This document shows positions 7,583 to 14,333 of a stretch of DNA of 14,333 nt, piece by piece; within the stretch, counting starts at the first letter, position 1; each line of letters opens with the position of its first letter. Source of the stretch: JBJFGR01 sp051892875 (GTDB lineage Bacteria > Pseudomonadota > Gammaproteobacteria > Enterobacterales > Succinivibrionaceae). The stretch lies in contig JBJFGR010000057.1 of NCBI GenBank assembly GCA_051892875.1, positions 1-14,333 on the forward strand. Direction: 5' to 3'. Both the position numbers and the translations under genes were made by a program. The notes under the pieces were generated by a model. It worked only from the letters and a program-made list of their open reading frames with translations, was not told the DNA's origin and did no database searches.

Positions 7583-7597
7583 TGAAAATAAATTACA
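7583..7597. promoter_or_regulatory. candidate HexR operator (autoregulation)
   Basis: TGAAAATAAATTACA matches the HexR palindrome I recall from gammaproteobacteria (TGTAATTAAATTACA) at 13 of 15 positions, with the right half perfect. It lies immediately after the hexR -10 box and covers the expected transcription start, a typical position for autorepression. Confidence 0.55.
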
Positions 7598-7679
7598 AAA
7601 GAATTTACAAAGGCATTAGTTTCAAGAATAGCACCTTTTTCATCGTGCTTATCATTAACACAAAAAGTAGAGAAAAATT

Positions 7680-8609
7680 ATGGGTAATTTTTTAGATAAT
7701 ATTTCAGCAAATTATAGTTCTTTTAGCCCAAAAGAAAAGAAAATTGCTGATGTAGTAGTAAACAGTCCTCAAAGTGTTATTAGTGCAAGTATTGCTCAAT
7801 TAGCAAAGTTAGCAAATGTGTCTGAACCAACAGTTCACAGATTTTGCCAAAAAATCAAGACCCAAGGATTTCCTGATTTTAAATTAAAATTAGCTCAAAG
7901 TTTAGCTAAAGGGATATCATACTCTACTGCTAATGTCGAAGAAAACGATTCTACTGAAAATTATACTAAAAAAATTTTTGATGCATCTATTGCTGCATTA
8001 AATGACGCTAAAAAGCAAATAGACTGTATCGTAATCCAACGTTGTGTTGATATATTAAGTTGTGCAAAAAGAATTACATTCTGTGGTTATGGTGACAGTG
8101 CCACAATAGCTCATGATATGATGAAAAAATTTTACAGATTTAATATACCATGCAACTGCTTTGAAGATCCTGTAATGATGAGAATGAGTGCAAATAATAG
8201 TTCTTTAGAGGATGTTTTTATCATCATTTCGTTATCAGGGGAAACAAAAAGCTTAGTTGAAATTGCAAAGCAAGCTAAAAAAAGACATTCTACAATTATC
8301 GGCATGACAGCTAGAGATACCCCATTAGCAGAAGAATGTACGCTACTCTTGCCGATTGCTAAACAGTCAAAACAAGATATTTTTGTTCCAATGGCCTCTA
8401 GATTAGCACAACTCGCATTAGTTGATGTTCTTTCCACTGGATTAATGCTTAGAAGAGGACCTCAATTTATAGCAAGCCTTAGAACAATTAATAACGAATT
8501 AAATAACGTAATAAGAGATGCAAATCCAACAGAAAAACAACAAGTTAAAAGCTCTAATGATGACACCAATACATCATTTGATAGATATATTAACTTGAAT
8601 AAATACTAA
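7680..8609 (+). CDS. hexR: HexR, RpiR-family regulator of central sugar metabolism
   Basis: Transcription factor of 309 residues with an N-terminal winged helix-turn-helix (about 1-77) and a SIS sugar-phosphate domain (about 120-260). It follows E. coli HexR closely: SPKEKKIADVV, ANVSEPTVHRFC, GFPDFKLKLAQSLA, then the SIS motifs GYGDSATIAHD (136-146) and ISLSGETKSLVE (183-194). Ser140 and Ser184 coincide with residues described for KDPG sensing in Pseudomonas HexR. In relatives, KDPG relieves DNA binding at glycolytic, Entner-Doudoroff and related genes. The C-terminal tail (about 284-309) is longer than in E. coli and rich in polar residues. The gene is divergent from glk and has a HexR-like site at its own promoter. 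It is followed after 34 bases, without a terminator, by the next gene. Ortholog status is confident; the ligand is inferred. Confidence 0.93.
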   Translation: MGNFLDNISANYSSFSPKEKKIADVVVNSPQSVISASIAQLAKLANVSEPTVHRFCQKIKTQGFPDFKLKLAQSLAKGISYSTANVEENDSTENYTKKIFDASIAALNDAKKQIDCIVIQRCVDILSCAKRITFCGYGDSATIAHDMMKKFYRFNIPCNCFEDPVMMRMSANNSSLEDVFIIISLSGETKSLVEIAKQAKKRHSTIIGMTARDTPLAEECTLLLPIAKQSKQDIFVPMASRLAQLALVDVLSTGLMLRRGPQFIASLRTINNELNNVIRDANPTEKQQVKSSNDDTNTSFDRYINLNKY

Positions 8610-8643
8610 CATTTAATTTGTTTGTTTTTATAAAGAGTTTTAT

Positions 8644-10863
8644 ATGCCTCGATATTTAGCTATTGTTGACAGTAAAAAACTTCAAAATCTTTTGTTATCA
8701 GGAGAAATATATATTTCTCCCATTGAATTAAAAGAATTAGACAGTTCCATACCTTTCGATTATGAATACTTTGACCTTATAGAAGACAATTGGGTTATGG
8801 AGGAATTATCTGATAAAATATTCTTAATATTGGGAATTAAACATGAAAGAGATATATCGAAGGGGTTATATGCTAGTGCTTGCGAAATTGAGTTTCTAGT
8901 TGCAATAAATAACGAATCAAAAAAAACTTTAGAAGATCTTTACCCTGGTTTTATTTTTGAAATACTTGATACCAATTTTTTAAATAAATATTTGGATTTT
9001 GTTGTTCGCCGAGAAGCTTCTCTCGGTGCAGTTGCTTGCGCGATTCTTTTAGGATTAGTTGAAGCACCTGAAGTAATAAACAATAATACTCTTCTTGAGT
9101 TAGTTCCGACTATCCCAAACGATCTACTTATAGGATTGGTACTAAAAGCTAAAAACATCCCATTTTATAAAGCTACATACAATGATAGAACTCTACTGTC
9201 TTTAGTAATAAATTATCAAAGAACGTTAAATTACCCTAAAGGTGATATTGGTTATTGTTTCGATATGCTTGAAATATACCATTATGCAAAATATCGTGAA
9301 GATGTTAATGAACCTTCTCAAGCAACTCCATCTATCAGCAATAATGATAAATATGAAAAATTAATGCAAATTTACCAAAATAACCCTGATATTAGTCTTG
9401 CAAATGCTATAGAACTCATAAAAAAAGAACCTGTTCTCCAACCTTTTTATAATACTATCAATAATATTTCAGGACATATGGCATATGTTTTATTTTTCTT
9501 TACAAAAGCAAAAGATAAAATAAACAAACAAGGTGTCAGCTGGTCCCTAATAAGCAACATAGGCTCAGAATTAACATCTTTAGAAGAAAAAGAAGGTTTA
9601 GCTGTGCGTCTAGGAGGTTATTTAGGTTTTAGAAGTTTAAGTAAGGTTCTTTTTGAATCTCTGCAATTACCAATTTTTGTCAGCTATAAAGATAACCTTG
9701 ATTATAAACTTGAAAATATTGCTGAAAACCTATCGGAAAATGAACCTAATCTTATATCCCCACTTATATTAACTGAAGGCGAAAATATTAAAGATACAGC
9801 TTCTTTTATTAATAAGTTTATACTAACAAGTGCAGCCAACGATCATCAAGAAGAAATAGATTCAAAAACAGAAAACAATGGTAAATTAAATAATATAGAT
9901 AATAATGATTTTTCCCTAAAAACTCCATTAACCATAACTAATACTACAAATCTTGAAATTAGTGACGGATATAATGATGATTTTGACCCTGGTTTTGGTA
10001 TACCGCCTATATTCGGAGGAGATTTTTCAGATTTTGTTTTCGTATCACCTACTGAAAACAATCAAAGTAAAAAAATTCAGCAGGCACAGATACTGTCATT
10101 TAAACCTCTTAACAATTTATCAAAAAATACTATTTTACAACCTGATGATACAAATAGTTTATACTCAAAACAAGCTGTGGCATCCTTTGGTCGAGATTAT
10201 AGAGTTAATCAAATTCTCTATAAACAAAAAAAGTTTGCTCAATATGAATTTGCATCTACTTCAGGCATCGAAGAAGCGCTACAGTTTGGTAAAAACTTTT
10301 CAGCTTTAAACACCAATGAACTGAGATACGCAATAAAAAAGATAATAGATAAAGAATCGCCAATTAGAAAAAAACTAGTAACAAAACGTATTACCCAAAT
10401 TTGTAAAAAATTAGATATTGCACTTAGAAAACCAGAACTTGCAAGAATAAATCAGGAAATTGATTTTGTAATAAATAAATCAGAATATTACACAGATCCT
10501 GATAATTTTATTGTACATAATAAAAAACCTATTTATGCAAGAGATAGGAGATACATTAAAAATAATGATAAAAATATTGCAAAAGATTTAAAGAGCCCTG
10601 AAAACGTTAGTTTGGCTGAAATTTTATCCTCTTATATAATTATCAAACGTTATGTAAATATGTCTTTTGCAAACCCTATTCCAGAAGATATTATAAAAGA
10701 ACTAGGTCTATCAATATACCCTTCTTCCAAAAACTACCAACCCACAATTAATCGTATCCAAAAAATAATTGATGACTTTGAACATCCAAAACAAGAATCC
10801 AATTTTTCTGAAAACAATAAAACAGAATATACTGAAAACTTATTATCTCAAAATTCAGTTTGA
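8644..10863 (+). CDS. unrecognised 739-residue protein with DUF3320-like C-terminus
   Basis: I do not recognise this protein as a whole. It has no signal peptide or clear membrane segment, so it is probably cytoplasmic. Residues 1-220 look like a folded helical domain with a conserved-looking block at 120-170. Residues 235-350 form a second helical stretch (VSWSLISNIGSEL, then EEKEGLAVRLGGYLGFRSL). Residues about 360-530 are Asn/Asp/Ser-rich and probably a flexible linker. Residues about 555-715 resemble DUF3320 as I remember it from large helicase/nuclease proteins: KESPIRKKLVTKRI (570-583), the RDRR motif (633-636), a NVSLAEI segment (654-660), then IPEDIIKELGL and a final RIQKIIDDF helix. 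Here there is no attached helicase or nuclease domain. It probably shares the hexR mRNA (34-base gap, AAAGAG upstream of the ATG). A DNA-binding role would be inference. Confidence 0.72.
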   Translation: MPRYLAIVDSKKLQNLLLSGEIYISPIELKELDSSIPFDYEYFDLIEDNWVMEELSDKIFLILGIKHERDISKGLYASACEIEFLVAINNESKKTLEDLYPGFIFEILDTNFLNKYLDFVVRREASLGAVACAILLGLVEAPEVINNNTLLELVPTIPNDLLIGLVLKAKNIPFYKATYNDRTLLSLVINYQRTLNYPKGDIGYCFDMLEIYHYAKYREDVNEPSQATPSISNNDKYEKLMQIYQNNPDISLANAIELIKKEPVLQPFYNTINNISGHMAYVLFFFTKAKDKINKQGVSWSLISNIGSELTSLEEKEGLAVRLGGYLGFRSLSKVLFESLQLPIFVSYKDNLDYKLENIAENLSENEPNLISPLILTEGENIKDTASFINKFILTSAANDHQEEIDSKTENNGKLNNIDNNDFSLKTPLTITNTTNLEISDGYNDDFDPGFGIPPIFGGDFSDFVFVSPTENNQSKKIQQAQILSFKPLNNLSKNTILQPDDTNSLYSKQAVASFGRDYRVNQILYKQKKFAQYEFASTSGIEEALQFGKNFSALNTNELRYAIKKIIDKESPIRKKLVTKRITQICKKLDIALRKPELARINQEIDFVINKSEYYTDPDNFIVHNKKPIYARDRRYIKNNDKNIAKDLKSPENVSLAEILSSYIIIKRYVNMSFANPIPEDIIKELGLSIYPSSKNYQPTINRIQKIIDDFEHPKQESNFSENNKTEYTENLLSQNSV

Positions 10864-10865
10864 TA

Positions 10866-10894
10866 ATTACAAAATAAAGAACTTCATGTATAAT
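10866..10894 (+). promoter_or_regulatory. purT promoter
   Basis: ATTACA (10866-10871), a 17-base spacer and a perfect TATAAT (10889-10894) begin immediately after the stop of the preceding gene. The -10 lies in an imperfect inverted repeat (ACTTC...GAAGT, 10881-10903). A further imperfect hairpin (10916-10936) is in the leader. No PurR box is visible. Confidence 0.6.
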
Positions 10895-10964
10895 ATACGA
10901 AGTCATTAAACAATCAAACAATGTAATCATTTGTTTATATATAAAATTAAAGAGGTAACCTTAT

Positions 10965-12143
10965 ATGCTAGGAACTCCCTACTGTTCAAAAGCAACAAAA
11001 GCTATGTTATTAGGATGTGGTGAATTAGGCAAAGAAGTTTGTATCGAATTACAACGATATGGTATTGAAGTGATTGCTGTAGATAGATACGATAACGCCC
11101 CAGCAATGCAAGTTGCCCACCGTTACCATGTTATAAATATGCTTGATGATGAAGCATTAGAAAAGGTTATTTTAGAAGAAAAGCCTGATTACATTATTCC
11201 TGAAATCGAAGCTATTGCAACTAATAAATTAGTAGAACTTGAACAAAAAGGTTTTAAAGTAATTCCTAGTAGCTATGCTGCTTTAACAACAATGGATCGT
11301 GAAGGTATTAGAACTTTAGCTGCTGAAAAACTTGGATTACCTACTACAAAATACGTTTTTGCAGATAATCTTGAGGACTTTAAAAAAGGCGTTAAGAAAA
11401 TCGGTATCCCTTGCGTTGTAAAACCAGTAATGAGTTCTTCAGGTAAAGGTCAAAGTGTTATAAAAAGTGAAAGCCAAATAGAAACCGCTTGGAAAACGGC
11501 TCACGATGAAGGCCGTGGTCATAAAAATAAAGTAATTATTGAAGAATTTTTAAAATTTGATTATGAAATAACTTTACTTACAGTTAGTGCTGTTGACGGT
11601 TTTCATTTCTGTGCACCTATAGGACATCGACAAGAAGATGGTGATTATAGAGAAAGTTGGCAACCTCAAGAAATGGATAACGAGGTTCTTGTTAAAGCGC
11701 AATGGATTGCTAAATCAATAGTTGATGCTTTAAATGGTTATGGTATTTATGGTGTCGAATTATTCGTTGTAGGTAATGAAGTTTACTTTAGCGAAGTATC
11801 TCCTCGTCCTCACGATACTGGTATGGTTACAATGATTTCTCAAAATCTAAGCGAATTTGCATTACATGTAAGAGCAATTCTTGGCTTGCCCATCGGAAAG
11901 ATTATTCAGTATGCACCATCTGCTTCAGTGGCTTTATTAGGTAATGGTAAATCTAATGATATTACATTCGATAATATACTTGAAGCTCTACAAGAATATC
12001 CAACTGCACAATTGAGATTTTTTGGAAAACCAGAAATCAATGGTCGTCGCAGACTTGGTGTTGTATTAACATCTGCAGATACAACTGAAAAAGCTGTAGA
12101 AAGCGGTAAATTAGTTGCTTCAAAAATTAACATTAAATACTAA
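10965..12143 (+). CDS. purT: formate-dependent GAR transformylase (PurT)
   Basis: Converts glycinamide ribonucleotide, formate and ATP to formyl-GAR in purine synthesis, without using formyl-tetrahydrofolate. The 392 residues equal the E. coli length and align throughout: MLLGCGELGKEV at 14-25, VDRYDNAPAMQVAHR at 39-53, the ATP-grasp loop KPVMSSSGKGQS (153-164), CAPIGHRQEDGDYRESWQPQ (216-235), and the metal-binding pair in GVELF (Glu265) and FSEVSPRPHDTG (Glu277). The start is supported by AGAGG nine bases upstream and by the family N-terminus. It has its own promoter and terminator, so it is probably a single-gene unit. In an anaerobe that makes formate with pyruvate formate-lyase, this route is favourable (inference). 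Confidence 0.96.
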   Translation: MLGTPYCSKATKAMLLGCGELGKEVCIELQRYGIEVIAVDRYDNAPAMQVAHRYHVINMLDDEALEKVILEEKPDYIIPEIEAIATNKLVELEQKGFKVIPSSYAALTTMDREGIRTLAAEKLGLPTTKYVFADNLEDFKKGVKKIGIPCVVKPVMSSSGKGQSVIKSESQIETAWKTAHDEGRGHKNKVIIEEFLKFDYEITLLTVSAVDGFHFCAPIGHRQEDGDYRESWQPQEMDNEVLVKAQWIAKSIVDALNGYGIYGVELFVVGNEVYFSEVSPRPHDTGMVTMISQNLSEFALHVRAILGLPIGKIIQYAPSASVALLGNGKSNDITFDNILEALQEYPTAQLRFFGKPEINGRRRLGVVLTSADTTEKAVESGKLVASKINIKY

Positions 12144-12195
12144 CTGCAACTCATATTACAATTAGTATATTTTAATGATTTTGTAATTATATTTA

Positions 12196-12237
12196 GGGTG
12201 ATATTTTTAATATTTTATATATAATATCATCCTTTTT
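12196..12237 (+). terminator. Rho-independent terminator after purT
   Basis: GGGTGATATT (12196-12205) pairs with AATATCATCC (12223-12232), ten pairs including one G-U, followed by TTTTT (12233-12237). It lies 52 bases past the purT stop. A TATAAT (12220-12225) preceded at 16 bases by GTGATA (12198-12203) overlaps the structure and may be the promoter of the downstream genes. Confidence 0.82.
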
Positions 12238-12258
12238 AATTAAGGAATTTTGATAATA

Positions 12259-12447
12259 ATGAATTTAAGTAATTATAAAACAATGGATCCATATATTTTA
12301 TTCTCCATTGTTAATATGAAACTTCGTGATGAAAATTATAATTTAGATGAATTATGTTCTCGTTATGATATTGAAAAAAATATTTTAAATGAACGTTTAA
12401 GTTCAATTGGATACCAATACAACCCTAAGACTAACCAATTTGTTTAA
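12259..12447 (+). CDS. DUF4250 domain small protein
   Basis: A 62-residue protein from the ATG at 12259. An in-frame TTG at 12250 would add three residues. The AAGGA at 12242-12246 is 12 bases from the ATG and only three from the TTG, so the start is not certain. The pattern MDPYILFSIVNMKLRD, then LDELCSRYDIEKNILNERLSSIGY and a C-terminal NQFV ending matches DUF4250 (about 55-60 residues, conserved DP..L.S.VN.KLRD and IGY.Y....NQF). The domain is a small helical protein of unknown function found in many gut bacteria. It is the first gene of an apparent operon with the ExoI-like gene three bases downstream. Confidence 0.82.
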   Translation: MNLSNYKTMDPYILFSIVNMKLRDENYNLDELCSRYDIEKNILNERLSSIGYQYNPKTNQFV

Positions 12448-12450
12448 ACT

Positions 12451-13683
12451 ATGTTACTCCTACATTTAACACCTTTTAATTCTAATCTAACTCCATGGTT
12501 ATTAGATTATGCAATTTTAGACGATAATTGCAATTTATCAGAAAATGGAGAATTTAAACAATTAATCATTAAACCAGCCATGGGAATTTCTCCTTCCCCA
12601 AGATATGCTGTTGCCTTTGATGAAGATTGTACATCATTATTAAAACAAAAATCTATAAATTTATTAGAAGCTGGTAATAAATTAGTTGATATAATCAAAT
12701 CTGAAGAAGTAATAATATTTTCAAATACTCGTAGTTTATGTTTATTTAAAAAATTATGTGTAAGACTATTATTACCAGATCTTTTAGTAAATAAAAAGGT
12801 ATCTTGCTTTAAATCTTTATTAAGTGCTGCAATCTTTTTTAAAAATACTTATGAGTTAAGTTCCATTAATAAAATAAAAGAACTAGCAAAAAAAATATCA
12901 TCTGAACAAAACAACATATCAGTAATAAAAGCAACAGCTATTATTCTTAAAGATATTTATCAAAAAGAATCAAAATTACTCAATTATTTTTTACAAAAAA
13001 ATTTTAAATTAAATAGTGATTACTTATCTAATCATAAAATCTTTGTTGCCCTAAACGAAAGTAATTTTTATATATTTACACCTTTTTTAAATAAAGATAA
13101 TTACATTTATGCTTTCGATTTACTCCATAATAATATACCAATAAAACTTCCTCTTTTTGGGGGATTACTTTTTACTGTAGGTTCTGTGATAACTAATGGT
13201 ATATTAAGATTTTTAAACACAGGAGCCGAACAAATAACAAATACACTTAATGACTTGAATCAAATTCAATTCAGTGGTGATTTTATCACCCAAAATGCAA
13301 ATTATGCAGATGCTAATGAAAAAGAGTCAGATCAACCAATTGATATAAATGCCTTTAAAAACGCTTTTAATGATTCGGATATACTTGATAATTCACAGTA
13401 CCATGATTTAATAGAAAAAAGAAAAAATATTAGTTTATTAATTGATTATTTAGGAAAATTAAGTGGAAATATTCGGGAAGCTGTTCTTGATTATATAGCT
13501 GATGATTATTGTGATATTCTTCCATATGTTTATTTAGAAAGTTATAAAAGTATAGTTGAAAAACGCATCTTAAATACTCGAGATTCATTTATTGAAGAAT
13601 TTAATATTTTAGGTAATAAATATAAAGATAATAAAACAATTACAACAAGATTAGAAAACTTGTATAATTTTCTATCAATGTAG
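12451..13683 (+). CDS. diverged exonuclease I (SbcB) homologue, catalytic residues lost
   Basis: Comparison by eye with E. coli ExoI (475 residues, recalled) suggests common descent along the whole 410 residues. WLLDYAILDDNCNLSE (16-31) and LIIKP (38-42) match the second strands of the exonuclease fold. EEVIIFSNTRS (85-95) stands where ExoI has ILGYNNVRFDD. ATAIILKDIYQKESKLLNYFLQK (161-183) parallels the helix after HDAMADV. The C-terminal ExoI domain is echoed by INAFKNAFNDSDI (299-311; ExoI LYNGFFSDAD), KLSGNIREAVLDYIADD (336-352) and the final SFIEEFNILGNKY (379-391). All five acidic/His catalytic positions of ExoI (D15, E17, D108, H181, D186) appear replaced. So it is probably not a nuclease, and might keep a binding role, for example with SSB. 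It starts three bases after DUF4250 and ends nine bases before umuC, suggesting coupled translation. Confidence 0.6.
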   Translation: MLLLHLTPFNSNLTPWLLDYAILDDNCNLSENGEFKQLIIKPAMGISPSPRYAVAFDEDCTSLLKQKSINLLEAGNKLVDIIKSEEVIIFSNTRSLCLFKKLCVRLLLPDLLVNKKVSCFKSLLSAAIFFKNTYELSSINKIKELAKKISSEQNNISVIKATAIILKDIYQKESKLLNYFLQKNFKLNSDYLSNHKIFVALNESNFYIFTPFLNKDNYIYAFDLLHNNIPIKLPLFGGLLFTVGSVITNGILRFLNTGAEQITNTLNDLNQIQFSGDFITQNANYADANEKESDQPIDINAFKNAFNDSDILDNSQYHDLIEKRKNISLLIDYLGKLSGNIREAVLDYIADDYCDILPYVYLESYKSIVEKRILNTRDSFIEEFNILGNKYKDNKTITTRLENLYNFLSM

Positions 13684-13692
13684 GCTTCTTAT

Positions 13693-14333
13693 ATGAAAAA
13701 TTGTTTTGCATTAATAGATTGTAATAATTTTTTTGTATCTTGTGAAAGGTTGTTTAGACCAGATTTACGCAATAAGCCTGTAATAGTTTTATCAAATAAT
13801 GACGGTTGCGTAATTTCCAGATCTAATGAAGCTAAATCTTTAGGTATTCCAATGGGTGTACCTCTTTTTAAAATTAAGCATCTAGTAAAAAAATATAATA
13901 TTCAAATTTTTAGTACTAATTTCAATTTGTATTTAGATATCTCTAAACGTGTAAATGCCATACTTTCCACATTTTCACCATATCATGAAAACTACAGTAT
14001 TGATGAATCTTTTTTAGACCTCACTGGTTTTAAAAAACAATACAATATTTATGATTATTGTCACAACATAAATTATATTGTAACTAAATCAACAGGTATA
14101 CCTGTTTGTGTTGGAGCGGGCCCTACAAAAACTTTAGCAAAAATTGCAAATTATGGAGCTAAAAAGGGATTAATTTTAGGAGGGGTTCTAACGATAGATA
14201 CAGAAGAAGAAAGAATTCAGCTTTTAAAAAAAACACCTCTTTATGATGTTTGGGGTATTGGTAAAAGCTTTTTTGAAAAATTAAGTAAAGACTTTAATTT
14301 AAAAACAGCTTATGATTTATCTCTTTATGATCC
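13693..14333 (+). CDS. umuC: UmuC-like Y-family DNA polymerase, 3' end missing
   Basis: The N-terminal 213 codons of a translesion polymerase, cut by the window edge (E. coli UmuC is 422 residues). The palm/finger motifs are clear: FALIDCNNFFVSCERLFRPDL (5-25) with metal ligand Asp9; LSNNDGCVISRSNEAK (33-48); YSIDESFLDLTG (101-112) with Asp104 and Glu105; GAGPTKTLAKIAN (141-153); VWGIGKS (186-192). The steric-gate position corresponding to Tyr11 of E. coli UmuC appears to be Phe14. There is no umuD directly upstream; the preceding gene is the ExoI-like protein, with a 9-base gap. In E. coli UmuC functions with processed UmuD to form Pol V. No LexA box (CTG-N10-CAG) is seen upstream within the operon leader. 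Confidence 0.93.
   Translation, partial: MKNCFALIDCNNFFVSCERLFRPDLRNKPVIVLSNNDGCVISRSNEAKSLGIPMGVPLFKIKHLVKKYNIQIFSTNFNLYLDISKRVNAILSTFSPYHENYSIDESFLDLTGFKKQYNIYDYCHNINYIVTKSTGIPVCVGAGPTKTLAKIANYGAKKGLILGGVLTIDTEEERIQLLKKTPLYDVWGIGKSFFEKLSKDFNLKTAYDLSLYD

Noticed and set aside
9846..10309. Alternative frames on both strands inside the 739-residue gene
   Set aside because: They fall in the Asn-rich linker of the longer gene, lack ribosome-binding sites, and show no family features.
1..14333. CRISPR arrays, tRNA/rRNA genes, insertion sequences, attachment sites
   Set aside because: No regularly spaced repeats, no cloverleaf or rRNA segments, no transposase or terminal inverted repeats were seen on either strand.

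Overview
The window (14.3 kb, very AT-rich) looks like chromosome of an anaerobic, starch-using gammaproteobacterium. Glucokinase, HexR and PurT are close to full-length matches to the enterobacterial proteins as I remember them, while DUF4250, the low GC content and a secreted GH57 amylase-type enzyme fit a rumen/gut Succinivibrionaceae-like lineage (Ruminobacter, Succinimonas and relatives). The family placement is inference.

Left block, minus strand (about 1-7234). Bases 1-361 hold no convincing gene, but contain an intrinsic terminator (293-328) and a second hairpin (101-128) that can be read either as a terminator or as a hairpin hiding a Shine-Dalgarno site. Next come a PKD-domain lipoprotein (362-1750) and, directly upstream of it, a 1378-residue secreted GH57 glycosidase with starch-binding-type and PKD modules (1843-5979). 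They are separated by 92 bases containing a hairpin and probably share an mRNA. Further upstream is glk (6263-7234) with its own strong terminator.

The 445-base glk-hexR divergent intergenic region (7235-7679) is rich in regulatory signals: a glk -10 box with a CRP-like site at a class I distance, a tandem 9-bp repeat, and a near-consensus hexR promoter overlapped by a LacI-family-type palindrome and followed by a 13/15 match to the HexR operator.

Right block, plus strand. hexR (7680-8609) is followed after 34 bases by an unrecognised 739-residue protein whose C-terminal part resembles DUF3320. purT (10965-12143) has its own promoter and terminator. The last group is DUF4250, a diverged exonuclease I (SbcB) homologue lacking all catalytic residues, and umuC, which runs off the right edge. 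They are nearly contiguous and look like one operon.

Working model: the secreted GH57 enzyme and its lipoprotein partner act on starch or glycogen outside the cytoplasm. Glucose enters metabolism through Glk, and HexR with a CRP-type regulator adjusts glucose metabolism. PurT uses formate, an expected fermentation product. The right-hand operon belongs to DNA damage/replication functions. The most notable observations are an eight-G tract inside the lipoprotein gene that could allow phase variation, the apparently dead ExoI next to umuC, and the free-standing DUF3320-like protein.
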